Below are positions 16,999 through 25,169 of a DNA stretch of 51,284 nt, piece after piece. Every line of letters begins with the position of its first letter. The first letter of the stretch is position 1. The DNA comes from Desulfovibrio sp. (GTDB lineage: Bacteria; Desulfobacterota; Desulfovibrionia; Desulfovibrionales; Desulfovibrionaceae): positions 1 to 51,284 of the forward strand of contig JAITRF010000057.1 in assembly GCA_031288535.1 (NCBI GenBank), in the 5' to 3' direction. The notes beneath the pieces are model-generated. The model ran no database searches, was not told the DNA's origin, and worked only from the letters and a program-made list of their open reading frames with translations. The position numbers and the translations under genes are program-made.

Positions 16999-17012
16999 CG
17001 CCGCCTCCACCA
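16999..17012 (+). repeat. Attachment-site-like direct repeat, right
   Basis: An exact second copy of CGCCGCCTCCACCA, the tmRNA 3' end. The 165 bp to its left (16832-16998) are AT-rich and without a gene. No integrase gene lies between the repeats. Confidence 0.6.
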
Positions 17013-17035
17013 GAACATGTCACGAACTTGCCCGT

Positions 17036-17059
17036 GCTACCGAAAACCGCAACGGTAGC
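17036..17059 (+). terminator. Possible ancestral tmRNA terminator
   Basis: GCTACCG (17036-17042) pairs with CGGTAGC (17053-17059) and is followed by cctggctttt. It lies 24 bp beyond the right repeat, about where the original ssrA terminator would have been before the insertion. The T run is short. Confidence 0.4.
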
Positions 17060-17161
17060 CCTGGCTTTTGTTGCAGTTCAGACTTGATCTGGTGGGATGG
17101 TCCCGCCCGCAAAAAGTGGGTAGCATAGAGTATCGCAAAACTTATGCAAGGAGATCATCCC

Positions 17162-17230
17162 ATGAAGACAATTACCTGAACTACTACAGCTTATGGGATT
17201 GAAGACAAACGGATAAGCTGTAGTAGTTCA
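17162..17230 (+). other. Leader-like mini-ORF and 18-bp perfect inverted repeat
   Basis: After aaggag at about 17148, ATG at 17162 opens a five-codon frame (MKTIT, stop TGA 17177-17179). The stop is the first base group of a perfect 18-bp inverted repeat, TGAACTACTACAGCTTAT (17177-17194) with its complement at 17213-17230 and an 18-base loop. No T run follows. No gene is found on the plus strand downstream, so an attenuator has no visible target; it may be a remnant or an independent small RNA. Confidence 0.45.
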
Positions 17231-17269
17231 ATAATCATACCCAAACGGCTTCAACCTGCAAAGACAAGA

Positions 17270-17300
17270 TGGCCCCGTCCGCTTAAAACGAACGGGGCCA
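17270..17300. terminator. Terminator after the symporter operon
   Basis: TGGCCCCGT (17270-17278) pairs with ACGGGGCCA (17292-17300) just beyond the symporter stop codon on the minus strand. T-rich flanks are present on both sides (cttttg and tctttg), so it may serve both directions. Confidence 0.65.
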
Positions 17301-17329
17301 CTTTTGTTACTTTCCCCCGGCATACGGGA

Positions 17330-18847
17330 TTATTTGCTTGGCAGGGCGGCGCCCGCGGCGATTTCCTTGTCCCATATCCCGTGGAAAGCCCGAACGCGCT
17401 CAGCGGGGACTTTTTCGGTGAACAGGCTGATGAAGAAGGTCAGGACAATCTGCACCATCCAGCCCCAGCCGCCCACATGAATGCCGAAGGGGTGGCGCCA
17501 GACGAAATAGCAGAGCAGAATGGCGATAATCCCGCCGATCAGGCCAGCGTTGACTCCGGCCTTGGTGACGCCGGGAAGATATGTCACCCCGAGTATGGGG
17601 ATGAAAAGCAGCAGACCGAAACTGGTGGCCAGTGTGCCCAGCAAAACCAGATAGTCAAGAACAAGCGAACTGAACAGAACTGCCATGCAGACCAGCAGGA
17701 GCACCCCGACCCGGCCGATGAGGACCTGTTTCTTGGGGTGGGCGTCGGGGTTGATATAGCGTGTGTACACGTCGCGCGCCAGAATGGTGGACGTGTTGGC
17801 AAGATAGGCCGCCGCGGTGGAGTTCATGGCCGCAAGAATGCCGAGCGCGGTGATGACAAAGGGAATCGGCGACATGTGCCTGAAGATCAGTTCCAGAGAC
17901 AGGGCGTCGGTATTTTTTAATTCCGGCACTATGGAGCGCCCGCCTATGCCGACGCAGGTAGTGAATATATAGTACATGAGGCCCATGATGCCGATCATGA
18001 GGAAGAGCGCCTGAAACTTGAATATCTTCGGGCTTGATGCGGAAAACGACCACATGGTGAAGGAAGGCGAGGTATAGATGCCGAAGGTCGCAAAGGCTAT
18101 GGAGAAGATATACGGCCAACTCCAGCTACTGCCTATGTCAGGCAGGGTGATGTACTTGTCGCCCAGCCCCACAAACCCGGCCTTCCACTGGTAAAAAAAT
18201 CCCTGCTCGGGGGCCATGCCGATCACGACACCGGCTGCGGTAAAGGCCAGCAGAGCCGCTCCTATCATCAGAAGAAAACCTTGCAGGGTGTCGGTTATGG
18301 CCGCCGCTTTAAGTCCGCCAAGGAAAACGTAAAGAATGACCACAACGCCGAGAACCGCTCCGCCGGTTACGGCATCGATTCTGTTGCCGCTGAGGACATT
18401 GAACACATAACCCGCGCCGCGCAGTTGCAGGGCGATGTACGGTATTGAATACAAGCAGGCGATGATGATGACCAGGACGCGGATCAGTTCTCCGCCATAG
18501 TATGTGCCGAACATTTCACCCGGCGTGACAAATTCGAAACGCCGGCCGATGGCCCACTGTCGCCCGAAAATGCAGACCCCGATCAGTCCCATCAGAGGAA
18601 TGTGGGCGAAATGCGCGATATAAGGAAAGCCGTTCAGGTAGGTCATGCCCTGATGGCCCAAGATGAACCAGGCGCTGAACACTGTGGCCATCATAGCCAG
18701 ACTCAGCACCACCGGACCCAGACCACGGCCCGCCAGAAAGAAGTCGGCAGGCTTTTTGACGTCCACTTTGTAGGAGAGAACTCCTATCCCCGCGCAGCCT
18801 ACCCAATATATGGCGGTGACAATGATGAGAAGCCAGAAGGTATCCAT
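17330..18847 (-). CDS. Sodium:solute symporter (SSS family, PanF-like)
   Basis: A 505-residue inner-membrane protein with about 13 hydrophobic helices. Marks of the SSS family: an early GxxSYKV...PADFFLAGRGLGPVVL segment, GHQGMTYLNGFPYIAHF, and ALGILAAMNSTAAAYLANTSTILARDVYTRYINP, the conserved sodium-site region (S-T-A) of helix 8. Family members take up pantothenate, proline, acetate or other small carboxylates with Na+. Being last in an operon with a CoA-transferase and a hydroxyacyl-CoA dehydratase, it probably imports the organic acid they degrade. ATG at 18847 lies 2 bp after the preceding gene. Confidence 0.9.
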   Translation of the reverse strand: MDTFWLLIIVTAIYWVGCAGIGVLSYKVDVKKPADFFLAGRGLGPVVLSLAMMATVFSAWFILGHQGMTYLNGFPYIAHFAHIPLMGLIGVCIFGRQWAIGRRFEFVTPGEMFGTYYGGELIRVLVIIIACLYSIPYIALQLRGAGYVFNVLSGNRIDAVTGGAVLGVVVILYVFLGGLKAAAITDTLQGFLLMIGAALLAFTAAGVVIGMAPEQGFFYQWKAGFVGLGDKYITLPDIGSSWSWPYIFSIAFATFGIYTSPSFTMWSFSASSPKIFKFQALFLMIGIMGLMYYIFTTCVGIGGRSIVPELKNTDALSLELIFRHMSPIPFVITALGILAAMNSTAAAYLANTSTILARDVYTRYINPDAHPKKQVLIGRVGVLLLVCMAVLFSSLVLDYLVLLGTLATSFGLLLFIPILGVTYLPGVTKAGVNAGLIGGIIAILLCYFVWRHPFGIHVGGWGWMVQIVLTFFISLFTEKVPAERVRAFHGIWDKEIAAGAALPSK

Positions 18848-18849
18848 GC

Positions 18850-19113
18850 TTATTCTCCCTGCTTTTCATCTTGAATGGATTTTATATCCGTGGGCACATC
18901 ATGAAAATGCACACAGTAGGCCAGACAACAGGCAAGTCCGATCGCCAGCAGCCAGAAAACGAAAGACCACACGTACAGAGCAGGAAAATACCCGAAGAAT
19001 ACAGGTTGGCTGCCGACTTCAAGACCAGGACCCAGTGAGAAGAAAATCCACACGGCAAAGGCCCATAGCCACCACCTTTCTTTTTTGGGGACACCGGTGA
19101 TCATCATTGTCAT
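18850..19113 (-). CDS. Small membrane protein associated with SSS symporter
   Basis: 87 residues with two helices (WWLWAFAVWIFFSLGPGLEV and YVWSFVFWLLAIGLACCLAY) and charged ends. It starts right after aaggag and ends 2 bp before the symporter start, so the two are coupled. Small two-helix partners directly upstream of SSS symporters are known (YhdT with PanF, YjcH with ActP, DUF3311 proteins); this looks like that type, probably DUF3311-like, but the family was judged by eye. Likely an accessory subunit. Confidence 0.75.
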   Translation of the reverse strand: MTMMITGVPKKERWWLWAFAVWIFFSLGPGLEVGSQPVFFGYFPALYVWSFVFWLLAIGLACCLAYCVHFHDVPTDIKSIQDEKQGE

Positions 19114-19186
19114 AACTCCTTTTTTGCCTTTCAGCAGGTGTTCCGTCGCGCGTTAAACACAGACGGATGGTAGATTCTTAAGATTC

Positions 19187-20761
19187 TTACAGTTTTTGCA
19201 GAAATCCCTCCAGCAATCCCATGGGGTTGTCTGTAAAAATGCGCTCATCCATGACCTTTAACCGGGGGTGTACCTGCGGCCTGAATTCCATGTTTGCCAG
19301 GACGTCTTTCTCCAGGTCCACTCCAGGCGCGATTTCCGCCAGCACAAGGCCGGAAGGGCCTGGGGTGAACACCGCCCGCTCCGTCACAAAATACACCTCC
19401 AGGTTGTTTTCTCTGGCAAAGGCCGCAGAAAAGGTGACTTGGCCGACCTTTTTGATAAATTTTTTTACTTTGCCCTCCTGCTCAATGATCAATCTGCCCT
19501 CCCCGATCCGGCATTTAAGTCCGGAGGCCGTGAAGGTTCCGGTGAAGATGATTTTTTTCGAAGACTGGGTGATATTGATGAAACCGCCGGCTCCGGCCAC
19601 ACGCGGCCCGAACTTGCTGACGTTCAGGTTGCCCTGCTCGTCCACTTCCGCAAGTCCGAGAACGGTCATATCCAGGCCGCCTCCGTTGTAGAAGTCGAAC
19701 TGATCCGAATGGTTCATAAAGGATTCGGGATTTATGGTGGACCCGAAACGCAGGCCGCTTTGCGCGATGCCTCCGATAGCGCCGGATTCCACAGTACCGG
19801 TCAGATACTCCGTCAGTCCCTCTTCCGAGGCGATGGCCCCTACGCCTTCGGGGATGCCGATACCCAGGTTTATGACGGTGTCGGGCAGTAGTTCCAAGGC
19901 GGCGCGACGGCATATGACCTTTCTCTCGTCCAGGGGTATGGGTGAAATCGCGCTGACCGGTATACGGGCCTGGGCGCTCAGCCAAGGCTCGTACACGGTC
20001 GCCGCCGTCTGTTGATGCTCCTCCGGACTTTCGGCGACGACGATATAGTCCACCAACATGCCGGGCACAAAGACGTCTTTGGCCGGCAGGCTTCCCGCCG
20101 CGCACAGTGTCTCAACCTGGGCGATGACGATGCCGCCGCAAGCCTTGGCCGCCATGGCGGCCTGCAGGTGCTCAAGGCGCATGGCTTCTCTGCCCCAGGT
20201 GATGTTTCCCTTTTCATCTCCCAGCGTGCCCCTGATGATGGCGACATTGACGTGTTGCGGCTTGTACCAGAGGTATTCCTTGCCGCCTAACGATACGAGC
20301 TCGACAAGGTCCTCCGTGGTTATGGAGTTGAGTTTGCCGCCTTCGAGTCTCGGGTCGGCAAAAGTTTGCAGGCCAATGTGGGTGACCAGCCCCGGCTGTT
20401 TGCCGCCTATGGCCCGGATCAGGTGGATAACCGCCCCCTGCGGGAAGTTGTAAGCCTCCACCTTGTTTTCGATGATCAGGGCGGCCATGTCTTTTTGCAG
20501 ATTCAGGTGGCCGCCGATGATGCGTTTGATGAGTCCCGGCTTGCACCAGCGGTTGAGGCCGGTATTATTGGTAGGATTGGATTGCGAAGCCCCGAAGAGC
20601 AAGGTGACGTCTTTGGGCTCGCCGGTTTCCAGAAAGCGTTTTTCCACGGCTTTGGAAACGGCGTCCGCATGTCCTGCCAGCATGAAGCCGACTGTTGTGA
20701 CGGTATCACCGTTGTTGATGAGCCGCGCTGCCTGTTCCGCAGAAATATGCTTGCTTTTCAA
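19187..20761 (-). CDS. Propionate/acetate-type CoA-transferase (family I)
   Basis: 524 residues, a fusion of alpha and beta halves as in propionate CoA-transferase and YdiF. The N-terminal half has the glycine-rich IKRIIGGHLNL region. The C-terminal half carries NLGIGIPEGVGAIASEEG, and the catalytic glutamate in TVESGAIGG, which forms the glutamyl-CoA thioester. The start is TTG at 20761, with caggag six bases upstream; no better ATG is present before the fold begins at KHISAEQAARLI. Next to a 4-hydroxybutyryl-CoA dehydratase it would move CoA from acetyl-CoA (or similar) onto 4-hydroxybutyrate or a related acid. The acceptor is inferred from context. Confidence 0.85.
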   Translation of the reverse strand: MKSKHISAEQAARLINNGDTVTTVGFMLAGHADAVSKAVEKRFLETGEPKDVTLLFGASQSNPTNNTGLNRWCKPGLIKRIIGGHLNLQKDMAALIIENKVEAYNFPQGAVIHLIRAIGGKQPGLVTHIGLQTFADPRLEGGKLNSITTEDLVELVSLGGKEYLWYKPQHVNVAIIRGTLGDEKGNITWGREAMRLEHLQAAMAAKACGGIVIAQVETLCAAGSLPAKDVFVPGMLVDYIVVAESPEEHQQTAATVYEPWLSAQARIPVSAISPIPLDERKVICRRAALELLPDTVINLGIGIPEGVGAIASEEGLTEYLTGTVESGAIGGIAQSGLRFGSTINPESFMNHSDQFDFYNGGGLDMTVLGLAEVDEQGNLNVSKFGPRVAGAGGFINITQSSKKIIFTGTFTASGLKCRIGEGRLIIEQEGKVKKFIKKVGQVTFSAAFARENNLEVYFVTERAVFTPGPSGLVLAEIAPGVDLEKDVLANMEFRPQVHPRLKVMDERIFTDNPMGLLEGFLQKL

Positions 20762-20786
20762 AACCTGCTCCTGTGGTTTCAGTTAT

Positions 20787-20818
20787 GTTGCGCTGTTGCA
20801 TATGGCATTCAGCGCAAC
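20787..20818 (-). other. Hairpin inside the operon between dehydratase and CoA-transferase
   Basis: GTTGCGCTG (20787-20795) pairs perfectly with CAGCGCAAC (20810-20818). A second stem, ACCGGGCGA (20911-20919) with TCGCCCGGT (20939-20947), follows the dehydratase stop. The 196-bp gap holds no gene. No T run follows either, so these may protect or process the mRNA rather than end it. Confidence 0.4.
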
Positions 20819-20957
20819 GGCAGTACGCTACGAATGTTCAAAGCTTACGCGGTGTCTACGGCGTCCGGCGGAGAAGCAGCATACGTTGCGTCCGCTTGAT
20901 TTGGGGACAGACCGGGCGAAGCGAAATGGAGGGAGGCGTCGCCCGGTTCAGCCCGAG

Positions 20958-22424
20958 TTATTTCTTTTTGCCGGTATCGGGCAGGTTTTTGACGCCTGCG
21001 AGTGCGGCAGCTGCGATTTTTTTGGCCTGTATGTTGGCGAGGCGCGGATAGGTAATTTTCTGAGCCTGAGGGGAACCTGCGCCGTGCATGGCCTCGACGA
21101 GAGCGGTACCGCCGGTCATGTTTTCGACGAGTCTGACCATGCGCAGGCGGTCTTCTGTGGGGACGGACTGAACGCCGCGCAGGTATTTGTCGACGTATTT
21201 TCCGATTTCCGGGCTTTTGAGGTCTGATTCGGAAGGAGTGGTGGCGAGGATTCCGCCGCCTATATCCTGAGCGAGGCGGTCGATTTCATAGATGAGGCTG
21301 GTGACGTTGTGTTTTCCGACGTTTGCGAGCAGAGGGTCGACATAGTAGTTGCCTGCGGCGGTGGGACGTCCTTCGCTGGAGCAGGCGATGGAACAGCAGT
21401 AGAGTGTTTCGGTGAGGTGAACCATCTGGCTGATTTTTTCCTTGACGTGGGAGGCGTTTCCGTAGCCGCTCATGTCGGCCAGATTTGCGGCGGCGCCGAT
21501 GACGATGTCGGAGACGCCGCCTTTACATCCGCCATAGTTTTGGCGGTGATAGCTGGCGAAGCGTTCGACCAGCATGCCTGCGAACTGGTATTCGCCGCAC
21601 ATGAACACCTTGTCCCAGGGCACGAAGACGTCATCAAGGACGGTCAGGGCCTCTCCGCCGACGATGGCGAACTTGGCGTTGCCCTGGTCTATCTCGCCTT
21701 CTTCCTTGCGCCCGTCGTTGGTCTGTCGACCGAAGATATGGATGATGTTCGGGGCATCGACGGGGACGGCGCAGCAGACGGCATAATCTTTGTCGGCTTC
21801 GCCAAGGCCCATGGTGGGCATGAGGATCATCCAGTGGGAGTTGATCATGCCTGTCATGTGCATTTTTGCGCCGCGCACGGTAATGCCTTTGTCGTCCTGT
21901 TTGACGACGTGCAGGAACATGTCGGGGTCAGGCTGTTTGCTTGGTCCGAAATTGCGGTCGCCTTTGGGGTCGGTCATGGCGCCTGCGACCATCCAGTCGT
22001 TTTCCTGGACCTGGAGGATGAAATCTTTCAGTTTTTCGTGGGATTTTGTGCCGAGGGCCTTGTCCATTTCGAAGGTAGTACTGTAGAGGGCGTTCATGGC
22101 GTCGAAGCCGACGCAACGCTGATAACAGGAACCGGTTTTAAGGGAGATCATGCGGAGCATTTTGACTTTTTTTACGAGGTCTTCGACGCTATGGTGGATG
22201 TGAGTGAAGCGATTGATTTTTTTTCCGGTGAGGTGGGATTTGGTGGTCATGAGGTCTTCAGCGGCGGGGTCGTGAGCGAGGTCATAGGTCATGGCCGCGG
22301 CGTTGAAGTGGCCTGCCAGGTAGGGGTGCTCGGATAGGGTCTTGGGATCGAGCAGCTTGCCCTTCAAGTAGACTTTGATGTTTCTGTTACGCAGGCTTTC
22401 GATGTACTGCTTGCCGGTCATCAT
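20958..22424 (-). CDS. abfD: 4-hydroxybutyryl-CoA dehydratase / vinylacetyl-CoA isomerase
   Basis: A 488-residue FAD and [4Fe-4S] enzyme of the HpaB-related family that dehydrates 4-hydroxybutyryl-CoA to crotonyl-CoA through a ketyl radical. The Clostridium aminobutyricum cluster ligands Cys99, Cys103, His292 and Cys299 correspond, with an offset of one, to Cys100, Cys104 (GSCYQRCVGF), His293 and Cys300 (YHRQNYGGCKGG) here; Lys301 follows as expected. Non-dehydratase relatives such as 4-hydroxyphenylacetate hydroxylase lack these cysteines. Length matches the characterised enzymes. ATG at 22424 follows aggaggg. First gene of a minus-strand operon with CoA-transferase, small membrane protein and symporter. 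The enzyme is oxygen sensitive, fitting an anaerobe. Confidence 0.93.
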   Translation of the reverse strand: MMTGKQYIESLRNRNIKVYLKGKLLDPKTLSEHPYLAGHFNAAAMTYDLAHDPAAEDLMTTKSHLTGKKINRFTHIHHSVEDLVKKVKMLRMISLKTGSCYQRCVGFDAMNALYSTTFEMDKALGTKSHEKLKDFILQVQENDWMVAGAMTDPKGDRNFGPSKQPDPDMFLHVVKQDDKGITVRGAKMHMTGMINSHWMILMPTMGLGEADKDYAVCCAVPVDAPNIIHIFGRQTNDGRKEEGEIDQGNAKFAIVGGEALTVLDDVFVPWDKVFMCGEYQFAGMLVERFASYHRQNYGGCKGGVSDIVIGAAANLADMSGYGNASHVKEKISQMVHLTETLYCCSIACSSEGRPTAAGNYYVDPLLANVGKHNVTSLIYEIDRLAQDIGGGILATTPSESDLKSPEIGKYVDKYLRGVQSVPTEDRLRMVRLVENMTGGTALVEAMHGAGSPQAQKITYPRLANIQAKKIAAAALAGVKNLPDTGKKK

Positions 22425-22582
22425 GGAAATTCCCTCCTTGGGGTAAAGGCTGGGTTGACGTTAAACCGCTCTCACACTGTACCGGGAGCCGATTAAAAGC
22501 GGGACCGGTTCTGAAAAACCCGGCACGTCACCGGGGCGTGGCTATGCGCACAAAGCGCGGATTGCTGTTCGGAACTGTTAAG

Positions 22583-22598
22583 GCAAAAAGTGTTCCAA
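22583..22598 (-). promoter_or_regulatory. Candidate sigma-54 promoter of the abfD operon
   Basis: On the minus strand TTGGAACACTTTTTGC has the -24 GG (22596-22595) and -12 GC (22584-22583) ten bases apart. It differs from the TGGCACG-N4-TTGC consensus at two positions. It lies about 150 bp upstream of the abfD start and downstream of the activator gene. Confidence 0.5.
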
Positions 22599-22780
22599 GC
22601 GTTACGCGCCAAGCGCTACAGAAGACAGGAAGCGGCGGATGTGACCCCGTTGCCCGGAGAGGAAAAGAAAGGAGGGCGTAAAGACAAGCCAGAACGGCGG
22701 CGCGAGAAATTTTTCGGTATCTTTTATTACCGGCTCAAGATTGAGAAAATTTTTTCTCAAATAAAAACACGGGAGTGATT

Positions 22781-22819
22781 CGGTAATTTTTATTGCCGAT
22801 TGGTAATTAAAATTACCGG
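22781..22819. promoter_or_regulatory. Two tandem palindromes, candidate enhancer site
   Basis: CGGTAATTTTTATTGCCG (22781-22798) and GGTAATTAAAATTACC (22802-22817) are related palindromes with centres 20 bp apart, i.e. two helical turns on one face. They lie about 200 bp upstream of the candidate sigma-54 promoter, just past the activator gene's stop. A further perfect palindrome, TTGAGAAAATTTTTTCTCAA, is at 22741-22760. Binding by the adjacent regulator is inferred. Confidence 0.55.
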
Positions 22820-22835
22820 AGGATAGGGCGGGACA

Positions 22836-24506
22836 TCAGGCTTGGTCTACAGCGCTCTCGTCCACGTAGCGCCTGATTTTTTTCAGAACGGTCACATGGG
22901 TGACGTCAAGCGCCTTGGCTGCCTGACGGATGGAAGGATGGTTTTCCCGCACGCGTTTCCAGAAGGATCGCTCAAAGTTTTCTCTGGCTTGGGTATAGCT
23001 AATTCCGTTGTATTCATCAATGTTTCCGTCTTCAGGCACCTCTCGTCCCGAAGTGTGCAGAATTTCCATCGGCAGTTGGGAGGGAGCGATAACCGGATCG
23101 TCGCTTGTGATTACAAGCCGTTCAACCAGATGCTCCAGTTCCCTGACGTTCCCCGGCCAGGAATAGTTCAGGAAATATTTGAACAGGTCCTGGTGGAAGG
23201 TCTTTTTCTGTTTGTAGCGGCGGTTGTATTTTTCCAGAAAAAACTGCATCAGCGGCAGAATGTCCTCCTCGCGTTCGCGCAGGGGCGGAATGACGATGCA
23301 GAGCACTTTCAGGCGGTAAAGCAAATCGGCGCGGAAATCCTTGCTTCCAGACAACGCCTCGAGGCTGCGGTTGGTCGCGGCCAAAAGGCGCACGTCCACC
23401 TTGGTAGGCCGCTCGTCTCCTATTTTGTAGAATTCCTGGCTTTCCACAAAGCGCAAAAGTTTGGCCTGCAACTGGAGCGGCAGTTCCCCTATCTCGTCCA
23501 AAAGGGCGATGCCCTTGTTCGCCATTTCAAAAAGGCCGGTTTTACCCTGACGGCTGGCGCCGGTGAAGGCCCCGGCCTTGTAGCCGAACAACTCGGCTTC
23601 CAGCAGATGTTCGGGTATGGCGGCGCAGTTGATTTTCAAAAAGGGCTCTTTGGCTCGCGGGCTTTTGCGGTGTATGAAATCCGCCAGCACCTCCTTGCCG
23701 GTGCCTGTATCGCCCATCAGCAGCACCGGGGCGTCGGTCCTGGAAAAACGCAGGGCGTTGTTGCGGACTTCGCGCATGGCGACGCTGCGGAAAACCGCGC
23801 TCTCCTTTTCCTGGGCAAGGGCTTTGATCAGTTGCGAGTAGCGGTTCAGGCGCGCTTGCGATTTGGACAGCTTGATCCGCATGTTGTGAAGTTCGGTCGT
23901 GTCCCGGACATTGGTCACCACCCGGAATATATTTCCCTTCTCATCGTACAGGGGATTGGCCGTAATGTAGCTGTGTCTTTGCGAGCGGAGGAAGGTCTGA
24001 TCCAGCGAGGCCGGTTTGCCTGTCAGCAGCACCTGTTCCGTGGCGCTTTGGGAGAGCATGCCAAGGGCGACAAGTTCGGCCCCGGAGCGTCCGAGTATGT
24101 CTTCGCGTTTCAATCCGCTGATGCGTTCATAGTTTGCGTTCACCCTGTGATAGATGCCGTTTTCGTTGGCGACGACGATGCCGTCGCGCGAGGTTTCAAA
24201 AATTTCTTCCAGCTCCCGGCATTTTTTCTTCAGTTCGACGATGCACCGGTGCTCGATCTCCGTCGTCTGCCAGTGGTATATCGCCACTATGCCCCTGAAC
24301 GCCTTTTGCCGGATGCGCTCGATCTCCAGCGAGCCGCAGGCTACCCGCTCGCAACGCATCGAGTCTTCATTGCGGTTGACAAAATTCTCTATACTTTTCA
24401 GAATATCCGGCAGCTTGCCGTCTATATTCCGGTTATGCGACACGTGGATGAGTTTGCCTTGGCAGGTACATATCAAAAAGGCGCTTGCGGTGCTGGCGTT
24501 TTTCAT
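22836..24506 (-). CDS. PAS-containing sigma-54-dependent activator
   Basis: 556 residues from the ATG at 24506 (ggaggagca upstream; longer starts give no coherent protein). N-terminal region of about 110 residues with no known fold but three cysteines, then a PAS domain (LEEIFETSRDGIVVANENGI onward), a linker coil, an AAA+ domain with Walker A GDTGTGKE, the sigma-54 loop GAFTGA and Walker B ALLDEIGE, and a Fis-type HTH at the end (SIRQAAKALDVTHVTVLKKI). No receiver domain, so the signal is probably a ligand or redox cue sensed by PAS. It is transcribed toward abfD and probably activates that operon. Confidence 0.9.
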   Translation of the reverse strand: MKNASTASAFLICTCQGKLIHVSHNRNIDGKLPDILKSIENFVNRNEDSMRCERVACGSLEIERIRQKAFRGIVAIYHWQTTEIEHRCIVELKKKCRELEEIFETSRDGIVVANENGIYHRVNANYERISGLKREDILGRSGAELVALGMLSQSATEQVLLTGKPASLDQTFLRSQRHSYITANPLYDEKGNIFRVVTNVRDTTELHNMRIKLSKSQARLNRYSQLIKALAQEKESAVFRSVAMREVRNNALRFSRTDAPVLLMGDTGTGKEVLADFIHRKSPRAKEPFLKINCAAIPEHLLEAELFGYKAGAFTGASRQGKTGLFEMANKGIALLDEIGELPLQLQAKLLRFVESQEFYKIGDERPTKVDVRLLAATNRSLEALSGSKDFRADLLYRLKVLCIVIPPLREREEDILPLMQFFLEKYNRRYKQKKTFHQDLFKYFLNYSWPGNVRELEHLVERLVITSDDPVIAPSQLPMEILHTSGREVPEDGNIDEYNGISYTQARENFERSFWKRVRENHPSIRQAAKALDVTHVTVLKKIRRYVDESAVDQA

Positions 24507-24637
24507 TGCTGCTCCTCCAAGGCTTGAAGCTGTGCTGGGCAAAAGGCGGTTTTCAATCATAATACTGTAGCAGGCCCGCCGCCGGTGCGCAAGTGCGTCG
24601 CCATCGCCGGGGGCCTGCATCGGGGCGTTGCGGGACG

Positions 24638-24949
24638 ATGAACAAGACCATAGGCATCAAATACTGCGGGCATTGCCAACCTTTCATGCAGATGCCGGAA
24701 TTTGTGAAAAACCTTGAGGAGAAAGTCCCTGAGATCAGATTTGTACAGTGGGACAGCGGGGAGAATTTTTCCCGCCTGCTTTTGCTTTGCGCTTGCCCGG
24801 TGGCCTGCGTGCGTGAATCCGGCTTCGCAGGGCCGACAACGGTAATAAGCTGCAACTCGATTGATTTCATGGAATATGAAACGACGGACGCCCTGCTGGC
24901 TGCCGCCGCCGCGCTTCTGGAGCATGGTACGCTTGAGATTGTCGCTTGA
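24638..24949 (+). CDS. Small cysteine-rich protein, thioredoxin-like start, unknown function
   Basis: 103 residues from ATG 24638 (weak upstream RBS). It starts MNKTIGIKYCGHCQPFM, a strand followed by CxxC as in thioredoxin-like folds, then FVQWDSGENF, LLLLCACPVACV (three further cysteines) and a SCN motif. It lies divergent from the sigma-54 activator, 131 bp apart, so it may belong to the same regulon. The last residues (TLEIVA) and the stop codon are read from a family A repeat, so the native C-terminus may have been replaced. Function not recognised. Confidence 0.6.
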   Translation: MNKTIGIKYCGHCQPFMQMPEFVKNLEEKVPEIRFVQWDSGENFSRLLLLCACPVACVRESGFAGPTTVISCNSIDFMEYETTDALLAAAAALLEHGTLEIVA

Positions 24950-25046
24950 CGGCGAAGCAAGTTCGCCTCGCGATGATCTCGCTGCAAAGATTTGCAGGCA
25001 AATCCTTGCAGAGATGTTTATACATTTGCAATGTTAATCCGCTCTG
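24922..25046. repeat. Family A repeat, copy 3 (inverted)
   Basis: Same order as copy 2: TACGCTTGAGATTGTCGCTTG, ACGGCGAAGCAAGTTCGCC, the GATTTGCAGGCAAATC hairpin, and TTTATACATTTGCAATGTTAATCCGCTC. It overlaps the end of the preceding gene. Confidence 0.8.
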
Positions 25047-25169
25047 GTCTGAGGCCGGCACATCGCGCGTCCCGGCCGCGTTTCCCTCCTTTTGTCGATT
25101 TTCGCCTTGATCTTGCGTGGTAAAAGCTTATTGTAAAAGGCAGCGCACCGTCATCAGCACGAGGTATGC

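Noticed and set aside
17013-17280. Insertion sequence
   Set aside because: Translation gives no transposase and no terminal repeats could be defined, so it was kept only as an unexplained structure.
15843-17300. Prophage or full integrative element at ssrA
   Set aside because: No integrase, phage or transfer gene is present; only a small islet is supported.
22590-22778. Small plus-strand frame of 62 codons upstream of abfD
   Set aside because: Very basic, no RBS, and it overlaps the candidate sigma-54 promoter and palindromes; probably chance.
22842-24527. Plus-strand open frame opposite the sigma-54 activator
   Set aside because: Shadow of the activator gene; no RBS and no family.
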